From positions 1 to 30,398 of IMG/VR virus record IMGVR_UViG_3300001533_001112: 30,398 nucleotides of DNA. One strand, given 5' to 3'. The notes under the pieces are model-generated. The model made no database searches. It worked only from the letters and a program-made list of their open reading frames with translations, and was not told the DNA's origin. Positions within the stretch are counted from its first letter, which is position 1. Each line of letters starts with the position of its first letter. Shown piece by piece: positions 1 to 6,834 of this stretch. Made by a program: the position numbers and the translations under genes. The DNA is from a virus.

Positions 1-2
1 GA

Positions 3-71
3 TATAAGACCTTGATTTATCAAGGCAACCTTGTTGAATTAGGAAGCAAACTTGAAATCTTAGCTTGCTAA
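3..71 (+). CDS. C-terminal end of an upstream gene (partial)
   Basis: Frame 3 is open from the window edge to a TAA at 69-71 and reads as a plausible short C-terminus ending LVELGSKLEILAC. The other two + frames stop within the first 15 bases. The TAA is 35 bp before the ATG at 107, which fits the tight spacing elsewhere in the window. With only 22 residues visible, neither function nor coding status is certain; this could be non-coding sequence. Confidence 0.4.
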   Translation, partial: YKTLIYQGNLVELGSKLEILAC

Positions 72-74
72 GAT
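57..74. repeat. Perfect inverted repeat (possible hairpin) at a gene end
   Basis: ATCTTAGC at 57-64 pairs exactly with GCTAAGAT at 67-74. A realistic hairpin would have a 7-bp stem and a CTTG loop. It covers the stop codon of the partial upstream ORF. A second perfect 6-bp inverted repeat with a TTTA loop lies at 10-25. No long T-run follows either one, so a rho-independent terminator is possible but not shown; an RNA-processing or stabilising hairpin is the alternative. Confidence 0.4.
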
Positions 75-106
75 TCTATAAGTTTTGTAGAACGGAATAT
101 TTTACT

Positions 107-1345
107 ATGTCAGAAAATAAACCAAGAGAAAATGAATTTTTAAAACAAAATCAGGCTTCACAATTTGTAAAGAAAAGTACTGATTTAATGTCAAAAACGA
201 TTGGTGGTGTTTTTAATAACACTGCCAAAGCTTTCAATGAAAATGCAAAATTACAAATAGAAACAAATCAAATATTAAAACGTATTGATTCATCTATTTC
301 ATCTTTAAATACATTATTATCAAAAAATACTCAAGATACTTTAAAATTACAGACAAAAACTTCTCAATTTTTACAAAATGCTTCAGTAAAAAATAAAGGT
401 GCAAGGACGGCTAAAGATTATGTTAGAAGAGAATCTCAAACTAAAATAATGAAAGACAGTTATTCTGATATGATAAAATTACTTAGTGCAATTAAAAAGG
501 GTGGAATGTTAGGATCGCTTGGATCGCTTGGTGGTTTGGGTATTCTTTTTTCTGGTGGTGGTCTTCTTGGATATCTAATGACAGGTAAGACAGAGTTTCT
601 CTTTAGTGTTGTTAAGGGGTTTAAATATATTGGTAAAGGTTTGTCTAGAGCATTTAAAGAAATTAAAACAGTAGGAAAAGTTGTAAAAACAATATCTAAA
701 CTTAATGTTAGTACTACTTTAAAAGCAATTAAAGGTATTCCAAAATTTTTTAAAGGTGTTTTTAGTGTTGCAAAATCTATAAGTACAATATTTTCTAAAG
801 GTGCATTAACTGGATTTGGTAAGGGTTTAGCTAAAGGTATTGGAAAGGGTTCTAAAAACGCATTTAAGAAGATACCAATAATTGGCGGTTTGATTGGTTT
901 ATTTTTTGGTATTCAACGTTTTAAAAAGAAGCAATGGATTGAAGGATTATTAGAAGTTGCATCTGGAGTTGCATCGATAGTTCCGGGTGTTGGAACGGCA
1001 TTGGCTGTTGCTATTGATGGATTTTTATTATTTAAAGATTTTAAAGGTATTGAAACTGGAGAAGGTAGTGCTAATGAAAAATTTGCATCGGGTGCTAAAA
1101 AATTTGGAAAAGCATTTATTAGAAATCTTCCGGGTATTGGAAGTATTATTAGAATGAAAGATGCGTTTACAACATGGAAATCTGGAAAAAAATTAAAAGC
1201 TCTTATAGAAATGGGTGGTGCTTTCGCATCGATTATTCCGGGAGGAGGTTTATTGTTTGACATTGCACCAAAAATTGTTGAAATGGTTTCTGATAGTTCT
1301 ATTATTAAGGGGATTAAAAATAGATTTTGGAAAAGCATTTATTAG
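107..1345 (+). CDS. Tape-measure-like protein, N-terminal part (frame broken by repeats)
   Basis: This ORF encodes 412 residues from the ATG at 107 (MSENKPRENEF); a TTG at 65 is in frame but falls inside the inverted repeat and the end of the upstream ORF. The first ~100 residues are polar and predicted helical/coiled-coil. A Gly-rich hydrophobic stretch (~131-160) and Gly/Ala/Lys-rich amphipathic segments follow, as in phage tape-measure proteins that line the tail tube and enter the membrane. A module of about 50 residues (IPIIGGL... to SIVPGVGTAL) recurs as LPGIGSII... to SIIPGGGLLF. The ORF ends abruptly at 1345, where a duplicated segment begins in another frame. Removing 425 bp of extra repeat joins it in frame to the M15 peptidase at 1549-2607, giving a 691-residue product. 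The tape-measure role rests on composition, the peptidase fusion and the position before baseplate genes, not on a recognised family. Confidence 0.7.
   Translation: MSENKPRENEFLKQNQASQFVKKSTDLMSKTIGGVFNNTAKAFNENAKLQIETNQILKRIDSSISSLNTLLSKNTQDTLKLQTKTSQFLQNASVKNKGARTAKDYVRRESQTKIMKDSYSDMIKLLSAIKKGGMLGSLGSLGGLGILFSGGGLLGYLMTGKTEFLFSVVKGFKYIGKGLSRAFKEIKTVGKVVKTISKLNVSTTLKAIKGIPKFFKGVFSVAKSISTIFSKGALTGFGKGLAKGIGKGSKNAFKKIPIIGGLIGLFFGIQRFKKKQWIEGLLEVASGVASIVPGVGTALAVAIDGFLLFKDFKGIETGEGSANEKFASGAKKFGKAFIRNLPGIGSIIRMKDAFTTWKSGKKLKALIEMGGAFASIIPGGGLLFDIAPKIVEMVSDSSIIKGIKNRFWKSIY
1103..1325 (+). repeat. Tandem repeat copy 1 in tape-measure-like gene (223 bp)
   Basis: Copy 1 runs from TTTGGAAAAGCATT at 1103 through AATCTTCCGGGTATTGG at 1124 to GATTAAAAATAGAT ending at 1325. 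It is read in the frame of the upstream ORF. The unit length is not a multiple of three, so the next copy is shifted by +1. It differs from copies 2 and 3 by a few substitutions, for example TTWKSGKKLKAL against TKWKSGKKLEAL. Confidence 0.9.
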
Positions 1346-1548
1346 AAATCTTCCGGGTATTGGGGGTATTATTAGAATGAAAGATGCGTTTACAAAATGG
1401 AAATCTGGAAAAAAATTAGAAGCTCTTATAGAAATGGGTGGTGCTTTCGCAACGATTATTCCGGGAGGAGGTTTATTGTTTGACATTGCACCAAAAATTG
1501 TTGAAATGGTTTCTGATAGTTCTATTATTAAGGGGATTAAAAATAGAT
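1326..1548 (+). repeat. Tandem repeat copy 2, +1 frame relative to copy 1
   Basis: Copy 2 starts TTTGGAAAAGCATT at 1326 and carries AATCTTCCGGG at 1347, 223 bp after copy 1. Its protein module is intact but only in the frame that ends at TAA 1548-1550. The next AATCTTCCGGG is at 1549, only 202 bp further on, so copy 3 is shifted again by +1 and lacks the first ~21 bp of the unit. No plausible start codon and ribosome-binding site would let this copy be translated on its own. Confidence 0.9.
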
Positions 1549-2607
1549 AATCTTCCGGGTATTGGAAGTATTATTAGAATGAAAGATGCGTTTACAAAAT
1601 GGAAATCTGGAAACAAATTAGAAGCTCTTAAAGAAATGGGTGGTGCTTTCGCAACGATTATTCCGGGAGGAGGTTTATTGTTTGACATTGCACCAAAAAT
1701 TGCTGAAATGGTTTCTGATAGTTCTATTATTAAGGGGATTAAAAATATATTAGGTGGTGCTAAAGATGTTGGCAAAAATATATTAGGTGGTGCTAAAGAT
1801 GTTGGCAAAAATATATTAGGTGGTGGTGGTTTTGATTATGATGTTGGAAGTAAAGTAAAAACTGTTACAGAATGGGGAAAACGTGCATTTGGTAAAGCAA
1901 AAGATGGTATGTTTAACTCTTTAAAAAAACCTAAAGAAATGGATAAAGGATTTAATCCAATTGGATATATTACTAGTGGGGCACGTAAACTTATGGATGT
2001 GGATAAAAGTGTTGGTATTAAATTATATAGTCCTTGGAATCCAAATTATGATGGATTAGACCCATCAATGAAATTAAATTTTGGTAATATGGCAAAAGAA
2101 TATTTTGATACTACTGGTAAAGATATTCAAGTTAATTCAGCTAAAAGAAATAGAGGTGGGAATTCTGTTCATGATTATGGGTTTGCTATTGATATAAATT
2201 CTAGTGATGCAAATAATTTAGAGCGTATGGGATTATTTAAGAAATATGGATTCCATAGACCATTATTAAATTGGAAAAAAATGAAAGAGCCTTGGCATGT
2301 GGAACCATATCCGGGTGAAGGTGTGTATGGACCAAGAGATACAATTAATAATGAATTTCGTAAAAGAGTATTAATGGGGAAAAAAGATAAATATTCAAAA
2401 CCAGAACAGGGCGGTGGAGGTTTTGATATTAATCTACCGCAAGGTTATGTGGATGGTAAATTTGAACCGGATAAACCAATGCAAGTTATTTTATCTAGTG
2501 ATGATATTGAAAAATTGGCAAATGCTTTTGGTAGACAATTAGAGAGAAATAAACCAAAAGATATGCCAAGAGCTAATAATCAGTTAGTGTCTGGAAGAAA
2601 ATTTTAA
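1438..2607 (+). CDS. Tape-measure C-terminal part with M15 (VanY/CwlK-like) peptidase domain
   Basis: This is the downstream part of the broken gene. The open frame begins at 1438, but residues before about 1549 are out-of-frame translation of repeat copy 2, so true homology starts at NLPGIGSIIRMKDAF in copy 3. A zinc peptidase domain of family M15 follows. Its motifs are SVHDYGFAIDIN (His at 2170, Asp at 2191) and KEPWHVE (Glu at 2287, Trp at 2293, His at 2296), matching the SxHxxGxAxD and ExxWH signatures of VanY/CwlK-type enzymes that cleave peptidoglycan peptides. A Gly-rich linker and a C-terminal tail ending LVSGRKF come after it. No good ribosome-binding site precedes any start in this frame, so as assembled the part is expressed only by frameshifting or not at all. 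Most likely it is the 3' half of one gene with 107-1345. Confidence 0.75.
   Translation: MVLSQRLFREEVYCLTLHQKLLKWFLIVLLLRGLKIDNLPGIGSIIRMKDAFTKWKSGNKLEALKEMGGAFATIIPGGGLLFDIAPKIAEMVSDSSIIKGIKNILGGAKDVGKNILGGAKDVGKNILGGGGFDYDVGSKVKTVTEWGKRAFGKAKDGMFNSLKKPKEMDKGFNPIGYITSGARKLMDVDKSVGIKLYSPWNPNYDGLDPSMKLNFGNMAKEYFDTTGKDIQVNSAKRNRGGNSVHDYGFAIDINSSDANNLERMGLFKKYGFHRPLLNWKKMKEPWHVEPYPGEGVYGPRDTINNEFRKRVLMGKKDKYSKPEQGGGGFDINLPQGYVDGKFEPDKPMQVILSSDDIEKLANAFGRQLERNKPKDMPRANNQLVSGRKF
1549..1747 (+). repeat. Tandem repeat copy 3, in frame with the M15 peptidase
   Basis: This third copy begins AATCTTCCGGGTATTGG and ends at GATTAAAAATA (1747), where it continues into the ILGGAKDVGK region instead of TAGAT. 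It lies in the frame that continues to 2607. Copy 3 has its own differences (GNKLEALKEM and APKIAEM instead of GKKLEALIEM and APKIVEM), so the three copies are not exact. Confidence 0.9.
1744..1821 (+). repeat. 33-bp direct repeats encoding NILGGAKDVGK
   Basis: Two exact 33-bp units start at 1744 and 1777 and a partial third starts at 1810. They encode NILGGAKDVGK twice, then NILGGGG. Unlike the larger repeat just upstream, this unit is a multiple of three and keeps the frame. It forms a Gly/Lys-rich linker between the hydrophobic tape-measure module and the peptidase domain. Confidence 0.9.
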
Positions 2608-2621
2608 TAAGGATGTGAATA

Positions 2622-3545
2622 ATGCTTTTTGAAGAAATAACATTATTTAATCCATTATCATGGCAAGGTTCTGGATTAACAAAAGAGAATGAGAATAGTG
2701 AATCAAAAATTGCCAAAGGACATAGTGTAATTAAAATTACACCTAATCATTATTTTTATGCAAGAAATAGAAATGATTTAACACCAATTATTGGAGTTAC
2801 AACTGAAGGTGTTTCAATTGGTATTGAAAGTGAATGGACAGTACTAAATTTTCCATCAGTTCCAGCATTTTTTGGTGACGCGTCTATCTTAGCTGGTGGT
2901 GGAGAATTGGGTTCTGTTTATATGTCAAAAAAATTATGGAGAAAAAATGGTTATTTACGAATGTCACCAAAATTTAGAATTGTGGATTGGGATGGAACGG
3001 GCAAACCATTGTTCTCAGCATTTCAACTGTCTAAACTTACTCTTCCGGGAAAACAAAATTCTGTCGGTAATAAAATAGAAGAATTGGAAAATAAAGTAAT
3101 AGATGGTGGGGAAAAACTCGCAGTTATAGCATCTGAAAAAGCTAAGAAATTAAATAACAAAGCACAAAATAAAACAGAAGGAACGTCACTTGAATGGGGT
3201 GCTGGTTTTTTTGGAAATAATATTGAAGCTGCTACAAAAGCAATATCAAATCGAGCTGCAACAATTAATAAGAATCTTCTTGAAGATGCTCATGATTATA
3301 TAACATTAAAAAATGCTCCACCGCCTGTAATTGTTCAAATTGGTCAATATTTTTATCATCCAGATATGATTATCACAAATGTCAATTTTGAGTTTTCATT
3401 GGAAGTAAGTGAAGCAGGACCATTGTATGTTGACATTACTTTAGACATGTCATCAAGAAAAATTATGAGTGGTATTAATGATATTGGTTTTACAGAAGAA
3501 CCAAATCTTAATAGAATTGAATTTGGTGAAACTATTAAGGAATAA
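2622..3545 (+). CDS. Baseplate/tail-tube initiator-like protein
   Basis: A 307-residue protein with AAGGA at 2609-2613, 8 bp before the ATG. The C-terminal ~75 residues (PPPVIVQIGQYFYHPDMII then FSLEVSEAGPLYVDITLDM) look like the C-terminal beta domain of tube-initiator or tail-tube-cap proteins (T4 gp48/gp54 type), which join the hub to the tail tube. The middle (~155-230) is Lys/Glu/Asn-rich and probably helical. It lies between the tape-measure-like gene and gp53-like and gp27-like genes, a context that supports a baseplate role. The exact T4 counterpart is uncertain; family assignment is by pattern only. Confidence 0.6.
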   Translation: MLFEEITLFNPLSWQGSGLTKENENSESKIAKGHSVIKITPNHYFYARNRNDLTPIIGVTTEGVSIGIESEWTVLNFPSVPAFFGDASILAGGGELGSVYMSKKLWRKNGYLRMSPKFRIVDWDGTGKPLFSAFQLSKLTLPGKQNSVGNKIEELENKVIDGGEKLAVIASEKAKKLNNKAQNKTEGTSLEWGAGFFGNNIEAATKAISNRAATINKNLLEDAHDYITLKNAPPPVIVQIGQYFYHPDMIITNVNFEFSLEVSEAGPLYVDITLDMSSRKIMSGINDIGFTEEPNLNRIEFGETIKE

Positions 3546-3548
3546 ATT

Positions 3549-3884
3549 ATGAATAATAAATTTAATAGAATGAATTTTATGCCTACAGTGTCAGCCGGAG
3601 ATTATTTAGAAAAAGATATGATTCTTAGTAATTGGGATTTATTTGAAATAAAAAGACCAATTAGGTTTAATTCGATTAAAAGACAAGACATTCAAAGACC
3701 CGATTTGTTATCAATAAGAATTTATTCAAGAATGTCATATTGGTGGATATTATTAAAAGTTAATAATATTGATGATGTTTGGAATGATATTGAAATTGGT
3801 CAAGATATTATTGTTCCTGACCCTGATGATATTACGGATTTTATTTTAGCAGTTAAAAAAAGAATAAGAGCGCAAAACTTATAG
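3549..3884 (+). CDS. 53: Baseplate wedge protein, gp53/LysM-like
   Basis: A 111-residue protein starting 3 bp after the upstream stop. RPDLLSIRIYSRMSYWWILL followed by NNIDDVWNDIEIGQDIIVP is the compact LysM-like pattern of T4 gp53-type wedge proteins: a short helix, the YWWILL core and a Gly-Gln-x-Ile-x-Val-Pro turn. In T4, gp53 joins gp6 and gp7 in the baseplate wedge. It is shorter than T4 gp53 and consists mostly of this domain. Neighbouring gp27-, gp5-, gp25- and gp6-like genes support the call. Confidence 0.8.
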   Translation: MNNKFNRMNFMPTVSAGDYLEKDMILSNWDLFEIKRPIRFNSIKRQDIQRPDLLSIRIYSRMSYWWILLKVNNIDDVWNDIEIGQDIIVPDPDDITDFILAVKKRIRAQNL

Positions 3885-3895
3885 GAATTGTAATT

Positions 3896-5110
3896 ATGTC
3901 ATTACCAGCGCAACATTTTTACTTAAATTTAAGGGTTAAAAACAAAAGTGGTGTAAATACATCTATTACTGACATAACTATACCTCGTGAAAATATACAG
4001 TATTTGACAATAAGAGAAGATATTTTATCAATATTACCGAGAATAGAATTTGTAATATCTGATGTTGCGAGTTTTGTTGATAGGTTTGTGATTCTTGATG
4101 ATGATGTTATTAGTGTTATTATTTCTCAAAATGAAGAGATTGAACCTGCAATTGATATGGAGTTTATAATTAGTGATTATTCATTTGAATCTGATGATTC
4201 AGCAAATCATTATAATGTAGTAAAATTTGTTGGTTATGCATTTTCAAAAAATTTATTTGTTCCATATAGAAATAGAAGTTTTAATGATAATAGTGAAGGA
4301 ATATTAAGTCGTATTGCAAAAGAAACTGGAATTAAATTTGATAATCCTCAAAGAGTAAATTCAAGCGATAAAATGATTTGGTATCAGGATTCAAATAATT
4401 TTAATTTTATAAAACACATTTTAAAACGAGCATATATTCCTAATGATTCAATATTCTTTTATTCTAATACTAAAAATAAATTTGTTTATACGTCATTAAG
4501 AGCAGAGATGAAAAAAGAAGTAAATTTTAATGCTACATTTGATGAAGAACGAGTTTATAATTATTTGCTAATGAGTGATGAAAACGATAGAATGTTTTTT
4601 AATTCGTATAATGTTGTAAATTTAACAGGTTTATTTAATAAGATTAGTAATTATGCTGCGACATTTGGTTTTTATAATTTAAGGGGTGAATATATTGGTG
4701 GAACTGTAGACCGTGTTGATAAAATGACAGATTTATATAATAAAAGTAAAGAATATGATGGAGAACCTTCAATATTTTGTAATGTAGGATTATTTGGAAA
4801 TAATGAAGTTTTTGAAGAATTTCCAAGAGGTATTGTTCAAAATATGTTTTTAAAATATAATTTATTTTCAACAACACTTCTTTTAAATATAAATTCGATG
4901 ACTGATGTTAAATTATTTGATAGAGTTAATGTTGGTATACCTGAAATACTTGATGATAAAAAGAGTTTTAACGAACCATATTCAGGAAACTATCTTGTTG
5001 GTTCAATAACTCATAATATAACATATGATGGTGTTTATCAAAAGAAAGTTATGTTATGTAGAAATGGTATAAATAAATCTGATGTGTTGAATGATTATAA
5101 TGTTAATTAG
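3896..5110 (+). CDS. 27: Baseplate hub protein, gp27-like
   Basis: A 404-residue protein with an AGGA ribosome-binding site 8-12 bp before the ATG. It resembles the hub family shared by T4 gp27, P2 gpD and VgrG N-termini: an N-terminal beta domain with IQYLTIREDILSILPRIEF, a central GILSRIAKETGIKFDN segment, an NNFNFIKHILKRAYIP segment, and a late beta domain with GNYLVGSITHNITYDGVYQK. Hubs of this type are trimers that seat the spike and continue into the tail tube. The next gene is the gp5-like spike, its expected partner. The assignment rests on segment order and context; divergence from T4 is large. Confidence 0.8.
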   Translation: MSLPAQHFYLNLRVKNKSGVNTSITDITIPRENIQYLTIREDILSILPRIEFVISDVASFVDRFVILDDDVISVIISQNEEIEPAIDMEFIISDYSFESDDSANHYNVVKFVGYAFSKNLFVPYRNRSFNDNSEGILSRIAKETGIKFDNPQRVNSSDKMIWYQDSNNFNFIKHILKRAYIPNDSIFFYSNTKNKFVYTSLRAEMKKEVNFNATFDEERVYNYLLMSDENDRMFFNSYNVVNLTGLFNKISNYAATFGFYNLRGEYIGGTVDRVDKMTDLYNKSKEYDGEPSIFCNVGLFGNNEVFEEFPRGIVQNMFLKYNLFSTTLLLNINSMTDVKLFDRVNVGIPEILDDKKSFNEPYSGNYLVGSITHNITYDGVYQKKVMLCRNGINKSDVLNDYNVN

Positions 5111-5118
5111 GAGATAAT

Positions 5119-5934
5119 ATGAATAAAGATAATGAAAATATAAAAAAAATGATATCACAAGATATTTATGATTCATTAAATGATTTTTTAAATGATGGTT
5201 TATATGAAGACAAATATGAAGGTAATTTTACTGGAATTGTTGTTGATAATAATGACCCTGATAAAATTGGAAAATGTAAAGTGAGAGTATTTGGTGTTCA
5301 TGGTGATAATATTCAAGATGATGATTTGCCTTGGGCATTTCCCGATTTTGAATTTAGAGGTGGGCTTAAAGGTTCATTTATTGTTCCACCAGTTGATTGT
5401 CTTGTTAATGTTTATTTTGAACGTGGAGAAATTTACATTCCGAGATATTCAAGTAAAGTTATTGATGAAAATAATATGCCGACTAATAAAGATAAAGATT
5501 ATCCTGATAATATGATTTTCTATGAAACAGATAACGGTGATAAATTTGAAATTAATAGAAAGAAAAAGACAACAATGTTAGAACATAGCTCTAAATCAAA
5601 AGTTTTTATTGATAAAGATGAAATGACAATTACCCATAATAATGGTAGTTTGACTACTATTGATAAACAGAAAATCGAATCTAAACATAATAATGGAAGT
5701 GAAATAAGAATTGACAATACTAAAGTTGAAGTAAAACATAATAATGGTAGTGTTATTACTATGGATGCTACGGGAACTATTAAAATTAAATCAACTTTAA
5801 AAATTGAATTAGAACATGGGTTGTGGACAGATAGTAGTGGTAGAGTGGTTATTCCTACTGGTAGTGGGCCTTTTTGTGCTCTTCCATCTTGTGTTATTGC
5901 TGGAGTTCCACATGCAGGAAATATAACAATTTAA
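5119..5934 (+). CDS. 5: Baseplate central spike, gp5/gpV-like, without lysozyme domain
   Basis: A 271-residue protein with AGGAG 6 bp before the ATG. Residues ~35-112 form an OB-fold domain of the gp5/gpV type (FTGIVVDNNDPDKIGKCKVR then PWAFPDF and GSFIVPPVDCLVNVYFERG). After a linker, His residues at 156, 173, 190 and 207 recur every 17 residues, three of them in HNNGS, as expected for a trimeric beta-helix needle. The C-terminus (GPFCALPSCVIAGVPHAGN) may cap or bind a tip protein. T4 gp5 has a lysozyme domain between the OB fold and the needle; this protein does not. It probably pierces the outer envelope while peptidoglycan cleavage is done by the M15 domain in the tape-measure-like gene. 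Confidence 0.88.
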   Translation: MNKDNENIKKMISQDIYDSLNDFLNDGLYEDKYEGNFTGIVVDNNDPDKIGKCKVRVFGVHGDNIQDDDLPWAFPDFEFRGGLKGSFIVPPVDCLVNVYFERGEIYIPRYSSKVIDENNMPTNKDKDYPDNMIFYETDNGDKFEINRKKKTTMLEHSSKSKVFIDKDEMTITHNNGSLTTIDKQKIESKHNNGSEIRIDNTKVEVKHNNGSVITMDATGTIKIKSTLKIELEHGLWTDSSGRVVIPTGSGPFCALPSCVIAGVPHAGNITI

Positions 5935-5935
5935 A

Positions 5936-5941
5936 AAGGAG
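5936..5941 (+). promoter_or_regulatory. Shine-Dalgarno AAGGAG that decides a GTG start
   Basis: AAGGAG at 5936-5941 is 8 bases before the GTG at 5950. The alternative in-frame GTG at 5941 overlaps the site itself, so the 5950 start is preferred. Confidence 0.8.
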
Positions 5942-5949
5942 TGTTTATT

Positions 5950-6396
5950 GTGGCGTTAAATAATGAAACAATCAAATTAGAAATCAAAGGTATTGATGGA
6001 GCAGGTTTACAAGAAGAGATATTAAAAGATTTAGACCAAGTGGAAATGAGAATTGAATCAAAAAAAGTTGTAGGTGATAATGAAATTGTAGATGATGTTA
6101 TAGTAATGAAACCATTTAATGTGGAAGAGATAAAGAAAAAATATAAAACTGAACCACAAATGATGACTAATTTACCAACAAATAATCAAGATAAATGGAC
6201 AGGAATTGAAGCTATTATTGAAGCGATTGTAGAAAGATTAGTTGATAAAGTGGTTGATAGAATGGTAGATAACATTCTAAATAAAATGGTTATAACAATA
6301 CCAGTTGGCACTGTTATTACTGCTGTTTCGGGTGGTAGTGGTAGTCCTGCTGTTGGTACTCCCAATCCATCACCGATAGAATGTAATAAGGAATAA
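5950..6396 (+). CDS. Spike-associated protein of unknown function
   Basis: A 148-residue protein (MALNNETIKLEIKGI) starting at GTG 5950. A central helical region (~85-115: IEAIIEAIVERLVDKVVDRM) looks like a coiled coil or oligomerisation helix. It is followed by a small beta segment, IPVGTVITAVSGGSGSPAVG, and a Pro/Cys end. Lying 15 bp after the spike gene, it may be a tip, chaperone or adaptor for the spike. I do not recognise the family, and no PAAR motif can be read with confidence. Confidence 0.8.
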   Translation: MALNNETIKLEIKGIDGAGLQEEILKDLDQVEMRIESKKVVGDNEIVDDVIVMKPFNVEEIKKKYKTEPQMMTNLPTNNQDKWTGIEAIIEAIVERLVDKVVDRMVDNILNKMVITIPVGTVITAVSGGSGSPAVGTPNPSPIECNKE

Positions 6397-6403
6397 GAAT
6401 TAA

Positions 6404-6411
6404 TATAAATA
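6404..6411 (+). promoter_or_regulatory. T4-type late promoter TATAAATA upstream of gp25-like gene
   Basis: A perfect TATAAATA lies in the 33-bp gap between the spike-associated gene and the gp25-like gene, 18 bp before the ATG. The octamer is the T4 late promoter -10 element recognised by the gp55 sigma factor. Initiation a few bases downstream would give a very short leader. Confidence 0.7.
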
Positions 6412-6429
6412 TACATAAAAGGTTTTATC

Positions 6430-6822
6430 ATGAATTTAGAGAGAATTAAAAAATATGCTGATGATTGGGCTTTTGATTTAGAAATACAATTAAAAAAGAG
6501 TGGTGAAATAAAAAATGCTGATGTCATTAATCAAAGTATTGAATTAATTTTAATGACATTACCGGGCGAAAGATTATTTAATCCATCATTTGGTTCTAAT
6601 TTTAAATTAAGATTGTTTGATAATATGACTGTTGAATTTTTAGAAAGACTTTTAGATGATACAGTTAATGCTATAAAAAGATGGGAAGATAGGATTACAA
6701 TTATAGAACCAGACGTTAAGTTAATAATTAATCCTGATGGTAATTCTGCTTTTATTTTTATACCATATATTATAAAAGAAAGACAATTGAAGGCTGATTT
6801 TCAGAGGAAAATAACAAAATAA
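6430..6822 (+). CDS. 25: Baseplate wedge protein, gp25-like
   Basis: A 130-residue protein with the gp25/GpW family hallmark: VINQSIELILMTLPGERLF then NPSFGSNFKLRLF near residues 33-60, an IKRWEDRITI segment, then IIEPDV, corresponding to the family's I-x-E-P-R-V strand (Asp replaces the usual Arg). In T4 this small protein links wedges to the sheath and is counted among the conserved core of contractile machines. It directly precedes the gp6-like gene, as expected, and follows a late promoter. Confidence 0.92.
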   Translation: MNLERIKKYADDWAFDLEIQLKKSGEIKNADVINQSIELILMTLPGERLFNPSFGSNFKLRLFDNMTVEFLERLLDDTVNAIKRWEDRITIIEPDVKLIINPDGNSAFIFIPYIIKERQLKADFQRKITK

Positions 6823-6834
6823 GGAAATTATATA

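Noticed and set aside
913-1338. Minus-strand ORF of 141 aa opposite the tape-measure-like gene
   Set aside because: It is opposite a coding region with clear protein-level repeats on the + strand and has no ribosome-binding site; the same holds for the other minus-strand ORFs.
1215-1550. A separate 111-aa ORF in repeat copy 2
   Set aside because: Its N-terminal half is out-of-frame translation of copy 1 and it has no ribosome-binding site; it is a frame remnant of the tandem duplication.
1103-1747. Diversity-generating retroelement variable repeat
   Set aside because: Substitutions between copies are not confined to adenines and no reverse transcriptase or template repeat is seen.
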